DNA of 64,000 nt from contig NC_071335.1 in assembly GCF_027744825.2 (NCBI RefSeq), positions 10,083,001 through 10,147,000 on the forward strand. Direction: 5' to 3'. The notes below the pieces were generated by a model, which searched no databases, had not been told where the DNA came from, and saw only the letters and a program-made list of their open reading frames with translations. The stretch is from Synchiropus splendidus (lineage: Eukaryota > Chordata > Actinopteri > Syngnathiformes > Callionymidae). Both the position numbers and the translations under genes were made by a program. Shown one piece after another: positions 1-13,000 of this stretch; the first letter of the stretch is position 1, and the number at the start of each line of letters is the position of its first letter.

Positions 1-2911
1 ATCAAGTATTTTTACAGTGTTGTTTCTCATTTAAAAACAGCAAGTGTGTAACTTTGAACTTCAATTAATGAACATTTTGCAAATACCTGCCGAAACTAAC
101 ATCACTATTGTCAAGGTATCATCTGTCACTTGATTTGCAGTTTTCTATTCTAACTTGTTCTGTGGTTCACCATAAAATGTCTTTAAGGTACTGCCACTGC
201 TGTCATTCCAAATTTGACTCCAGTGGACTTTCATAAAGTACAAATCATCAAAATGAGTCCCAGAATACAGTTGTTAAATTTGAGTTAAAAAATATATATA
301 TTTTAAGCCTGACTAAATATGACCCTTCAGTTTTCATGGCATTTATGTCCAAAGTTTTGTCTCTTATCTTGTATAACTGAAAAGGATAATATTGGTAAAT
401 AAACAAAGAGCTTTTACATTTGACCATAATTTGGTTCCAGATCTCTTGGCCAAGCTATTCATTGATGCAATCCTACATGCGTGGATACAGAATAGCTTTT
501 TAATGTTTATATAGTGTAATTCATAAGGTGCCTTGCATCCCGAGTCACTAGGCATAGCAGTTTAATGAAGTGTTGAACAGTTATAGCATCATACATGAAT
601 CAGGGCGCTCAAACAGATGTTCTGTGCGTGCACAAACGCACACGGATTTAAAAAAAAACACAATCTTTTCCCATCAGACGCTCATAATGACATTCCCTTC
701 CGCAGGGCAGTGAAAGGCTAGAATGTCCAACGATTCTAATTACAGCCATTTTACAGGCCAGTCAGAGCATCCAGCCTCACTTTACTTACAAGAAAAGAGC
801 AGTTTCTGTTCATATTTATGTCTGCTTCTAGATGAGGGCACATGTCAGCTACACTCATGACAGCTGATACCACCAGAAGCTGGGGTCATCTAAAAGCAAA
901 TGCCCTGTCATCAGGCCTTGGCACAACAAACCCACATGCACTTGTCTGCATGACTTGACAGTGATCTAAACCCATGTCACTTTTTCCATAAGCAGCAACT
1001 ACTCATGCCATGAGGGAAGAAAGGAAGGCAAGCGAGCAAAGAGCATATGAAAGGCAGAGTAGCAGAATATAAAGCAACTATAGAGCTTGGCAGCACCGAG
1101 CAATTAGTTATGACATCATGTTCCGACACAAACTGCAATGTAGGTGCTGGTCTGAATGAAAGAGAGCAGGCAGGAGAGAGGGAGTGGAAAGAGGATGACT
1201 GTGCACCATTGCAACATCAATTCGTGACACGTTCATTTTCATAAGAAAACGTTTCATAAGCTGATGCTTTGTAGATCCCTGGTGATGATTGTGTCCCATT
1301 AAGGGTGTTCAGGGAAAGTACAGAGGAAGCTCATAAATTGTGGAAAACTGGACGTGAAAAAATACATGAGAGGCTGCGTCACTTAGAGAGAAAAGCAGGG
1401 TGAGCTAGAGGAAGAGAAACCTCAGCGGTGCACTCCAAAAAGAGCAGACGGGTCCTCTGGCACTCCGTGTTATTGTCAACAACTTCAGAGCTCCTTATCC
1501 CAATGTAGCCCAGCCTTTCATGATCAATGGAATATTATTCAACAACAAATGTAGCCATATCGAACGAAACTCCAGATATGCATTTTTGTATCCTTCAGCA
1601 CAGAAAAAGAACTTTCAATTTCGACAAATTTGCTCAGCACCATGTGTACATGACCTGAGGTGGCAGGCAAAGCAGCACAGAACTGGAAACAATTATCATC
1701 CAACCAGCACCACGCACAAACACAAACCTGGTCCCTAGAGGACAACACATCCTGGAGAGCCAGGCTGTTCCAAACATTGTCAAGTCAATTGTCAATTCTG
1801 AAGAACTGACAATTGACCCCCCCCCTGTATTTACTCAATGAGTGGTGCAATGTTTTGTAACTGTATTATATTGCCAACTACATTTTGCACACACTCCATA
1901 AGTTTTATAATCATAGATGCAACTAAGCTTTTGAATATTTAACAGTAACAAATCACACTACAGCAAACCTCCTGAATCGTGTTGAGGACCAGTTATTCCA
2001 GGAGGTTTTGGTCCTGATATTATCAAAACAGAACGCTTCAACAAATGTACGGGGTCCATAAAGTCTGGACACTTCGGTAAAAAGTGAAAACATCTTCAGA
2101 GAACTGGAAGTAGCATCTTAACTCTTTCTTTCTTTACCTAATCTATGCAGGGGAAAATAAGCAATGAAAAGTGGAATCAAATGCAAACTATACCACTATC
2201 CTATGTGTCCAGAGACTTGTGGTACACCCTCAGGAGTATTTTCCTCCATAGACTAAGTAAGCATGGCTTTGTCAAAGTGTACAAGTGCAGAACAGATAAT
2301 GTCAAATAAAAGTCAAATATATTTAATTAAAAAACATAAATGTAATGTACGGAAAAATGCGTGACCATAGACACCAGACCGACAATAAAATATCCGTTTC
2401 AAGACTTACATTATTCATGTCTTTAAACCAGTGACAAACTTACATGAACTACAGCTTTGAACGTGTTACTGCAGTGAATCCAAACAACACAACCAGTGAC
2501 TGTTATTTAGAGAACGACAAAAAAACAGCGTAAAACAGTTGCTTTTTTAAAAGCTTGGATGCACGTATTGTTTTTGGCTGTGACCTACACACTATAGCAG
2601 CCGCAGTTAGCAGCCAACACTAAAACAGTAATTCCGCGAAGTGTACAAACCAGTGTCATGGGATTTGGGGCAACAATTACACTGAAACCAATTGCGAAAT
2701 AGTCATAGATTCTGTAAATGTCCCACTGCTGCAGCAGCCCTCGCGACTACTCTCCCACCTCTCAGCACTGGTGTGTATCACGACGGGCCGCTCCGATGAA
2801 GAAGACAAACGTTCACCGAAGAAGACACAAAGTTCGCTCCGTCCTCTAATCGTTCAACGTCGGTGGTCAACATCAGTCGGGTTTCCATATTTAAATGCCT
2901 TCATCACTTAC

Positions 2912-3090
2912 CTCCAATGCTGTTCGTTGCACACCTCCTGGCAGCGCTACTCACTGCTCCTCTTCTCACAGTGTTCTCTCGTCTTGTGCCTCGTCTCCTC
3001 CCTCCCAGATGCTGACAAGAGACCGGGGGACGCTGCCCCGGAAGCAAACGCTTCTGTCCGCCCTGGCTCTGCTGTTAACCCCTAAGGTTT
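2912..3090 (-). other. Possible 5' untranslated exon of a leftward gene
   Basis: Read on the minus strand, this GC-rich stretch with several CpGs ends in a consensus splice donor (exon GGAG, then GTAAGTG at 2911-2905). It holds no ATG followed by a long frame, so if real it is a non-coding first exon of a gene running leftward out of the window and divergent from haspin. Only base composition and the donor site support it. It could equally be chance. Confidence 0.25.
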
Positions 3091-3198
3091 ATGGCTGACC
3101 ATAAAGTGAAAAAGGAAACTGAGATAAAGCTGTGACCTATTAAACTTGCGTGTACTGTTTCTATCACATATGATTGGGTTTGCTGTATTCCGACAGCC

Positions 3199-3264
<66 letters not shown>
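3199..3264. repeat. (ATT)n microsatellite
   Basis: About 22 uninterrupted copies of the trinucleotide TTA/ATT lie between the possible leftward exon and haspin. The poly-isoleucine open frame it creates on the minus strand is an artefact of the repeat. Confidence 0.97.
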
Positions 3265-3265
<1 letters not shown>

Positions 3266-3735
3266 GGTCGAGACGTCTTCAATGAAACTGTCCCCTAATT
3301 TTCCTGAAGAAAAAAAAAACTCGTCCTTTGTAATGAATGTAATTAAACATACTCATTGACCTCTAAAATCAGTATTACAATCTCAAATTGTCAGAGGATA
3401 TTTGGAAATTTAAATTAGCTGTGGGTAATTGTTTGTTTGTTGTTGTTGTTGTTTCTATATCCCTCATGTATGACACCTCAGGAAAGGCTCTTAGTACAGT
3501 ACCTTGTAAACGCGGCAGTATTAAACTATTATACTATAGCGTCACTTGCTGTTCATTTTGAGATACTACAGGTTAATTGTTATATAAGTTCACAATGAAG
3601 AAGTTGTTCATGTGACATTGTATATTTTTTGTACGTTCTTTAAGTGTTTTAGTCGCTGATCAAATACATTATTACACAAATGGCAGAGTAAACTGATGAT
3701 TATTAAAAAATTCAATTATCAAGCTTAAATGGTAC

Positions 3736-4034
3736 CATTCGGTGACGTGACGAGTGACGCGAATTCTATTTGTTCTAGTTTAATTTTATTAAGTTTAATG
3801 TTATGATAGTTTTGGAGCTTGCATCGATGTACTCTAGTATAGCTTTGTTTCTGCTGTAGCAACTCCACGCCACTAGGAGCGCTCCTCAAAAAATTCTCGG
3901 CTTCTCCTGACCAATCATTTGCGCACGAGCCATTTGAACGAGAAGCGGCATTCGCTAAGAAAACTCACTAAGAAATGGATATATGTCCTTAGAAACGTCA
4001 TCGTTGAGTGTATGGTGGATTTGCTTTTAGAACG
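3736..4034 (+). promoter_or_regulatory. haspin promoter region
   Basis: This is the 300 bases before the haspin start codon. Seen directly: a CRE-like TGACGTGA near 3743, a CCAAT box at 3911-3915, and TTTGAA at 3933-3938 followed by GAGAAGCGG. A CCAAT box plus a TTTGAA/TTCGAA element (CHR) is the usual layout of promoters bound by NF-Y and DREAM/MuvB and expressed in G2/M. That fits a mitotic kinase, but the transcription start is not visible from sequence alone. Confidence 0.5.
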
Positions 4035-7000
4035 ATGAAGCCATTGAAGTCGATGTTTTTGAAAACTTATGGCAGACAGCGGATGAAGGTCTCAGGTTGG
4101 CTAACGCCCGTCGCACACAGAAAAGCCTTCGACTCTTCTGCCTCCAGCGACAGCGATGACTCCATATTCCTGCCGAAAGCTGCCAAAACCAAGTGAGTCG
4201 AAGACAGAAGTGCATCATTGATGCCCTTGCTGTATATTGTCAATGTCGTTAATGGTGTGACGTAACATTGCGTTTTTTAAAGAACTAGACATGCCATTCG
4301 ATGGTCTTTACTTGGAAATACTATACAATACCGTGTGTAGTACATATGAAGTATAGTAGATCCATTTTGTTTGTGGTTATGTTCCGACCAAAGCATGACA
4401 CTTCCTGCGAAGATAAATGTTCTTAGAAATATGAGGGACCGAAGCCCTGATGAGGAGAGTGTGGCTCCCTCTCCTCAGCATAATAACAAGCCAGATCTAT
4501 CACAAAATCAGTAGGAAATAATAACAATGTATGTATTTATATGTCTTTGATTTTGGTTTTTATAAAAAGACTCAGTCTGTGAATTGGGAAACAGTTATAG
4601 TATTTCCTTTTTACATGTAAGGCGGCGCAAACGAGTACGTCAGCTGAAGACGGACGACGTGAGCAAGGAGGAGAGTCAACCCATCAAGCAGAGAAAAACC
4701 GTTAAGTATGTGTGATTCTTACTCATTTGTTACAAAGAGTTGGATAGAAGTTGTGGTAATCCAGGCCAGAGTAGGTGTAGGAGGCAGACGCTGGAGACAC
4801 TTTTCTTGCTCACCAAAGACATTTATTAACAAGCTGCTCCAGGGTGCAAAAATAAATAAATAAAAGAAAAGAAAAACCATGGATTGCAAAGAAACTCAAC
4901 AGTTAACTCAGTGTAACTGAAAAGACTGAAATAATTTCAACAGACTTACTCTTACTCAAAATTACTCTAACGCACTTGTGCACACTGCAGCCTCTCCTTC
5001 TCTTGCCTGCCCGCTTCTCTCTTTAAGTGTTTGAATCTGGACTGTACCTCTCAACAGGTAAATCCCTAATACAAATAACAACCATAACTAATTTCTTCTG
5101 TAAGAAACAAAGTCCATTGCTCACCATACTTTGAACACAATCTGCCGCATCAGGCTCAACCTCGCTCCATCACTCCATCATAGATAATAAAACAAAACAA
5201 AACACTTCCCTACCTTGGCCTCCCCCACAGTTGAAACTTTCCACGATGTCACTAATGACATCATCAAGGTGATAAAACCAGGAAGTGAGCCGCCACGTCC
5301 TCCTTTTTACCTGAAGGTAAATATGAAATAATACCTAAATAACTGACATTTAATTGAACCAATAAACGTGCTTTAACATAACCACACTCCTTTGTGTTGA
5401 TTTTTGATACACCAGAAGATGCAACTCAAACATAACCCGGGATAGTTTGAACGCATGATTCAGGTTAGAGATGGAATTAAATCAACCAAACAAGCATACA
5501 ACAATAACTTTAAATGAGACGAATGACTTTCAGCCACCTTGTCACAGAAGTCAATGTATTTTGGTGTTCACTATGTACAGTCAAACCTCTCTTTGCTGAT
5601 ATCTAAATTGTGATGTTAAATGAATTAGTTACGCCAGTATTGTCTAGTATTAACTTGTAAAGGAATTGTTGTAATGAAGTCTGTTGACCTGTTTTGACCT
5701 TCAGAGCAAAGAAGTCAACCACTTGCAGTGGTGAAACACTTGGTAATGCAAAGAGGAAAGCGATCCTGGATCTACCTGCATTTGAAAACAGTAGTGACGA
5801 AGAGAATGTTGGCCTAGTCCCATCCTGCCATGCCGCCGTTCGGCAGCACCACGTGATCAGGTCTGTGTCTGACTCTGCAAAAGCCAACCAAATTCCACTT
5901 GCACCGAAAAATGAAGAATGTTACATCATCTACCCACTATTCCAAAATGACGCATGAGTCTTCATTGTTTTGTGTGTTATCTTTGTTCGTCACTTGTGCC
6001 CTGATGTCCACCTTTTTTGTTTTTTGTTTTTTTTCAACAGGGTTCCTCCTCCTCGTTCTGTGGGATGTTTTGTTACCCGAAGAAGAAGATCGGTCTTCAC
6101 AAAGCCCCATGTGCTCAACTCCTCAGATGAGTTTACTTCTCAAGGAAGAGATTTTAAGGGCTTTAAAGGTCGCCGTCCCTCAGAGAAAAAGCAAAAATGC
6201 CCACGGTCGGACTCCGATTCCCCCGCTGAGATTGTGGCAAAGAATATGGGAGCTAGCTTTTTGAAAAGGCCCTTTCAGGAAATTTCCCTTAACCAGTCAG
6301 ATGATCACAGCCTTGAATCATGCACCAAGAAACCCATCTTTTGCTCCACCCCTTCAGCAAATTTAGTTGGCAAGTTGTCTTGTCTTGGCTCCTTCTCAAT
6401 GATTGATCAATCCCTTAATGCTCCATCAACGTCACTGAGCTGCGTGGATCTTCAAAGCCCATTTCAGGGGAGTGTTGGGTCCCCTCCACTTCTACAGACT
6501 TTTTCTACAAAGGAGAATGTTGAGCAGGACAGCCTTGAGTGCAACTCGACTGAAAATGTTGAGAACGCTTCTGCTGACCTGTTTGAAGTTAAGAGCATGG
6601 AGTTAGGAAAAGGTCCAAGTGACGATATCAAGAACGTTGGATTAAGTGTTACTCTACATACGAGTGACAGTGAGAGCAGCAGTAGGTTTGTTTTGGCTGC
6701 AAATGAGCTGGTCACATACGATCTGAAGGAGCAGTGTTTGACCCACCCATGTAGTGTACAGCTTGAGAGAATTGACCTTGGTTTGGTTTTTAATCAGTCT
6801 ACTTATTTATCATGTTTGGAGTGTTCAAGCCCAATTAATAGTCCAGAACCTCAGCCACTGTCTTGTGACCCACACACTCTGTTCAATAGTAACATGTCTG
6901 TGACTGAGGATGAAGCAAGCCATCATATTAAGTCAATGGTTTACACTGAGACTTGCCAACGTCACGACCCTTTGATTGAAATTGAAAAGATCAACGTTTC

Positions 7001-10000
7001 CCAAGAGATTATAGACCCACAGTCAACTGTGAACTCTTCAAAGGTTTCTGTGAAGCAGTCGGTGCTTGAAAAAAGCCAGAACCTTCACTGTAGTGGTGGC
7101 ACAAATGCACTTTCTTCTGTTTATATGGACATTGCTGCGCTGAAAGAGAAAATCCGTACCACAGACTGCCAAGTCCAACTGAAGCAATTAGATTTGTCGC
7201 CATTCAAAGAATTCAGGCCACCATTATCTTGTACTTGCCCTCATTCGTTGGATATGGCCGAGCAAATGCAAGACGATGACGGTTTTACACCTGTAAGACT
7301 AAGTATTGAGGGAAATTGTGAGGCTACTGGATGTCAAGACAATGCTGTGGTCAAGGAACAGAGGGGATCTAACAATGCACAGATAGAGACACTTGATAAT
7401 ATTTTAAGAATTAAATGTATAACTGATAATGCTGTTGTTAGGATAACAAGAGCACCACTGTCTCAGTTGCAAAAGATGTTGAGCCAGAGGCAGCCATCCA
7501 GTGAAGTGTCATACATAGCGACTGATGTCCAGGTGTGTGGACCAAGCCCGAAACTCAATAGTGAAGTCTGTACAGAATCAACTTCCGCTCAAACAGTCCG
7601 TCTCACGAAGAGAAGCTCCGCTGTTCCTATCACTGACCAATCCTGTGCAACAAGAAGAAACAAGCCCTTGAAAAAACCTAACAGGAGGAACACGTCAACA
7701 GACCGATCAGGCACATCCCGGAAGGCTGGCGTCAGTGGACTGAGTGTGAGTCGCTGGAAAAACAAAGGGAACAGCAGCAGAACTTTGCAGAAGGATGATG
7801 CCAGGGGCCTGGACAACAGCATTGTTGAGCTGATCTCCAAACAGCACAAACAAACTCTGGTGAGGAAACCTTCTTTTAATGCCATATTCACTTTGCTTCA
7901 TGCATATGGTAGGTTCACTTTTAATGAGTGAATTGTCTTCACCCATTTAATTAGTGGTGTTTAATGCAATAACTGTAGACTTGCTCTATCACAAACAGCT
8001 GTACCGGGTTTGGACATTCATACTCTGGTTCTGTATGTGTCAGGACAGGTATTGATTATTCCCCACTGGCACAATAATGCCTCTGTCTGGGGTGGGTAAA
8101 TTACTGTGTCACCCCCAAAATTGCTGCTTTCACTCAAAAACCTGTGAGGCGTTAAACGTGCTATCCATTTTGTCTTTGGCGCCCAGGATATGTTGAAACC
8201 GGCAATGGGTTTCTCGACTCCGTTGAGAGCTGGTCACCTCAAACTGTCCGGACTGCCCTCAGACACCCACACCTGGAGCCAGCTCAAAGCTGCCCTCTCC
8301 GTTCATCGTAAAGGCAAAGGTAATGCAGATGAACTTTTTTCTACTGGTGTCTTTTCATGTTTTGATGAATTCACATGATTGTCCTCCTTTAGTGCTGCTC
8401 TCTCCCAGGGTTCTTCATACGCCCTTTTCTCCTGGTGAGAGTGGAATGATCGATGTCAGCCGCGATCTCTTCGCCACACCCTTTCGTACTCCACTTCCCA
8501 AACATCTTCGTTCGCAACTGCTGAGTAATGACTCTATGGTAATTTTATACACTAATAAATTATTCATTACTATGCTGTTAAACAGGTTCTAATGTTGTGT
8601 TCTCTCCCATCTCTCTTCACAGAGTGAGGAGGATCTGTCTGATGCTGAAAAAGTCTTTGCAGAGTGTAACCAGCAGATGCCGCTGCCCTGGCAAGCGTGT
8701 GTTCTGCCTGTGCAGATGGAAAAAATTACAAAGATAGGGGAAGGAACGTTTGGGGAGGTCTTCTCCACTACAAATGCTGCTGGAGAAACTGTTGCCCTAA
8801 AGGTACTGTATGTGGTTCTGTCTGCAAGTATAACCTTGAACTGTTTTTTGTTTGCTTGTTTTTTTTATTTTTATTTAAGGCAAATTAGAATATCTGAAAA
8901 CATTTGTTTGTCACTCATTTCAGAATGTGTCAAACATTTAGTTCTTGAAATAGTTATGATTGTGGTTTATTGATAATGAAAACCAAAATGCAGAGTCTCA
9001 GAAATTTTGAATATTACATAAGGAAAATAGGATATTTTAAACAGAATTTCTGAAAAGCATGTTAATCTCCATGTACTCAGTACTTGGTTGGGCCTCCTCT
9101 TACATGAAATGCTGCATCAATGCAGCGTGGCATGGAAGCCATCAGCGTGTGGCACTGCTCAGGTTGTAATGGACGCCCAGGTTGCTTTGATAGCAGTCTT
9201 CAGGTCATCCGCATTGTTGGGTCTGATGTCTCTCATCTTCCTCTTGACAACACCCCACAGATTCTCTATGGGGATCAGATCAGGTGAGTTTACGGGCTAG
9301 TCAAGCACAGTAACACCTTGGTCACTGAAAAAGCTTTTGGTACCGTTGGCCGGGTGGGCAGGTGCCAAGTCCTGCTGGAAAATGAAATGGGCATCTCCAT
9401 AAAGCTTGTCAGCAGAAGGAAGCATGAAGTGCTCTAAAATTTCCTGGTAGATGGCTGTGTTGACAAAATTGGAAAGAAATCAGAGAAACCCTTGTTCTGA
9501 CGGTGTTTCACACTCCAATTTCTCACATCAGAGAGCCGTTCAAAAAGCCAGACTGCTTGTTGAAAGATTCACATGAGGCTCGCGAGCCATAGGCTCCCGA
9601 CCCCTGCTTCACCTGGTTTATTTGAATCATATATACTCATCCTTATGCTAGAGCCTGGCTATGTAGGTGATGAATTCTGCTTGTTCTTGTCCTCAGGTGA
9701 TTCCTGTGGAAGGCACAGAGAAGGTGAATGGTGAAGACCAAAAGACCTTTGGAGAGATCCTTCATGAAATTATCATATCAAAGTAAGTTTTTTTTTTAGG
9801 TTACATGTTTCAGGGTTTCCGTCAGGATTTTTTAAAATTAGGAATGGGAGATAACTTCCACGATGACAATTCTGCACTTCACGATAAATTTGATAAACAC
9901 ACTCACTCGCTCCATTGGACCTGCATGAACATGACGAGGATGTGGCGGTGCGCCGCGCTGTCCAGCGCCGCAGTGTTTGACAGCCGACACTGGCGTGTGA

Positions 10001-13000
10001 GTGTTGTGAAGAATGTGGTGGACTTTAGTTCACAATTGTAGTTTAAACCTTTTTTTTAATACAGACTCTGGGCGGTGAAACATGTGTCAGTAGAATATAT
10101 AACATATATGTACATATATATGTATATATATAAAACAACTACCAGACATAAACGCATCAAAATTTTATCATTGCGGGACTCTTTCATAAAACACACGACA
10201 AGTGCATATCAACATTGTCTCTGGACTAAAGCTTTGTGGTCAATTGAGTCCTGTTGTGACCTGTTTGATAATTGGGGACCTCATTGTTGACCACAGTTAA
10301 AGGTAAATGATGGTGTGTGTTACAGGGAGCTCAGCAGCCTGAAAGAGAAGCAACAGAATCATACTCACGGCTTCATTGGACTACATGGGTAAGCCCTCTC
10401 CTTGTTCAGGGCCTCCATCCTTGACGTTCTGGCGCTTAAATGTTTCTGTGCTTTACTTCAGTCTCCACTGTGTGCAAGGATGTTACCCCCCTCAATTCCT
10501 GAAGACATGGGATGACTTTGACCAAGCAAAAGGTTCAGAGAATGACAGACCAGGTGAGAATCGTATTCCAAGTAACATGTTGGTCTGCAGTCTGTCAGCG
10601 AGGATGTATTTGGTTATTTGACTTAAAATAAGCCATAGAACATCATACATAATACTGTATAAAGTGTGTCGTCCTTTAGTCGTTCTTTATTAGCTTCCAT
10701 AATGACAAGAAGTATTTTCATGAATGCATCTCTTGTACAGGACATAATTAATCAGGCTTCTCTGTATTACAGACAGTAAGACAGTTGCCTTGTGCCACTA
10801 CACATATCAATAAACTATAAGAAATATTGTGAGCTACGCAAAGATAGTAGTTTCAGAGCAGTGCAAGTCTTTGCAGACTCATCATATGTGGTTGAAGAAG
10901 TGTTTGGGCTTCAAGTGCAAGACTTAATGCGTATTGTTTTATCTGAAGTCACTCTTGGATATGATGACATTTTTTTCTGTATTTCATCGATAGGCTAAAT
11001 CTATTGTATTCAGTTGTCAATCACATGGCTCTTCTAAACCCACAGGACTTTATTAGATTCCCTTACCAAGATGCTGTTTGGGCAGAATATTTTGACTGAA
11101 ACTCTCCCTGTGTCCAGATTTCTTTGGAGAAGAGCAGCTCTTCATCATTTTAGAGTATGAATTTGGAGGCGTCGACCTGGAGAACAGTAATGGGAAGGTA
11201 TGGCGGCCCACATTTCAACTTCTCATATTTTCATATCTGTTCATCTGTCATCTCAAAGAAGACTGATGCAAAAGTGAAATAAATTTACTTTTGAGTCTTT
11301 GGGATAAAACTGCCACATAGGTTTCCAGTAAATTTCGATGGATTTTGGAAATTCCTTATTGGAAACTTTCCATGGGAATGTAGGAGAACTAGGTGGGAAT
11401 ATAGTACTGTACATTAGATTAGAGAGCCTTTATTCTTCCCACAATGTGGAAATTGGAATATATCCAAGCATACACATAAAGTCACCGGGAATGATCCATA
11501 TAAAAGGTATTCAATAGATGAATTGTTATTAGTAGCACAGAACACTCTTTAATTACTGTTTCATGAATGAACAAAAACTGGAATATTTCCCATCTCCCAA
11601 ACCTATTCATTAGAAAATGCGCCTCTATCCAAAAATATTCCAAAAGTGCCATTCAAAATGTGAAATGAAAAGGGCCACTCTCCCTTCAAAACAGCCCATT
11701 AAACATGGAACACTAAAGCGAACCCATTTTCACTCAGTCAGTAGCAGGCTAGGATTTTGAAACAGGGCGACGAAAGCCCCGCCCCCAGCCCATTCACCTC
11801 CCAACACACCATGTTAACAACTGACTGAACAACTTGCTTTGTAAAAAAAAACTGGATATAGACATCTATTTGTAGAAAAACGTTTTATAAAAACAAAGAT
11901 CTGAGTCAAATAATTGACAGAGATGAAGCATTCAGATGCAGGAGTCTCCTGGGCAGGTGTTTTACTAAACTGAGCCTGATGAATTAAAAAAAAGAAAAAA
12001 AAAACGTATGTTTATAAATATTGTTTAGTCCACAGGCTCAAATATGTGCCTTGTGTTAGTCTGTCTGGAGCTCAAAAGTGAGGTCCAGTCTTCTAGAAGT
12101 CTTCTATGCATGTGGTGGAGGCAGGCAAGTCAAGCTTATGCTAAAATATACTGTCCTCAACTATGCTAAACTTCCCTATGAAGAGCTCTCCGTCTATTGT
12201 GAGCTAAAGTTCTGCAATCCCAGTACTTTAGAGTAGAAGTATGCAAAAACCCTGGGGGTTTGTATGTGCTAGCTTTCCTTAGCCTAAATGTGGCGAATAG
12301 GTGAACTTTTTGAAAAACAAAGTACCCTGAGGCCTTGAAAGGCACAAATGTCATCTGTGGACGAAGTTACAGTCATGTATTTTTTCTCTCCAGCTGCCGT
12401 CTATAAACACTGCGAAGAGCATCCTTCACCAGGTCACTGCGGCTTTAGCTGTCGCTGAGCAGGAGCTCCACTTCGAACACAGGTAGTTCAGACAAACCCA
12501 CGCACGCACGCTTTTGAACCACCACTTTCACGTGTTAGTCATGTTTACAGACATGTATTGTTGGATTTAATCAACACAAACTTCACGTCTGAAGCGGAAA
12601 TACAAATAACCTTGTTTGGATTCTGATGACAGTTGTCAGAGACAAGCAGGTTTTAAAATAAAGTATATTAAGGATTCAAGATATTTCTTAAAGTAAGTCT
12701 TTCATGTGTGATGCTGCTGTGTTGCAGGGATCTTCACTGGGGCAACATCCTCGTCAAGAAAACAAGCCAGAAGACAGAGAGTTACCTCCTCCAAGGAGCG
12801 GCCCAAAGGGTGGAAACCGGAGGAGTGCTCGTCCGCATCATCGACTACTCACTCTCCAGACTGGAAATTGGTGGGATTCCTTGCACACCATACGGCTATT
12901 TACCTTTCTCATTAACATGACATGACATCTGAACACCACAATCTTCATAGATGGTCTGACGGTGTCTTGTGACATCTCCAACGACGAGGAACTCTTCCAG

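Larger units (their letters stand above)
1..3730. other. Gene-poor left flank
   Basis: I see no convincing coding exon here on either strand; the short open frames have no recognisable domain and no flanking splice pairs that fit together. The stretch is AT-rich with scattered AATAAA strings (for example about 2304 and 2385 on the + strand), so part of it could be an untranslated region or intron of a gene lying further left. A GC-richer patch at about 2700-3090 looks like a promoter or first exon and is listed separately. Confidence 0.5.

Noticed and set aside
2043..2066. GGGTCCATAAAGTCTGGACAC, similar to a mariner terminal repeat
   Set aside because: No partner repeat, target duplication or transposase nearby; too short to call.
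3082..3282. Poly-Ile open frame
   Set aside because: Translation of the (ATT)n microsatellite.
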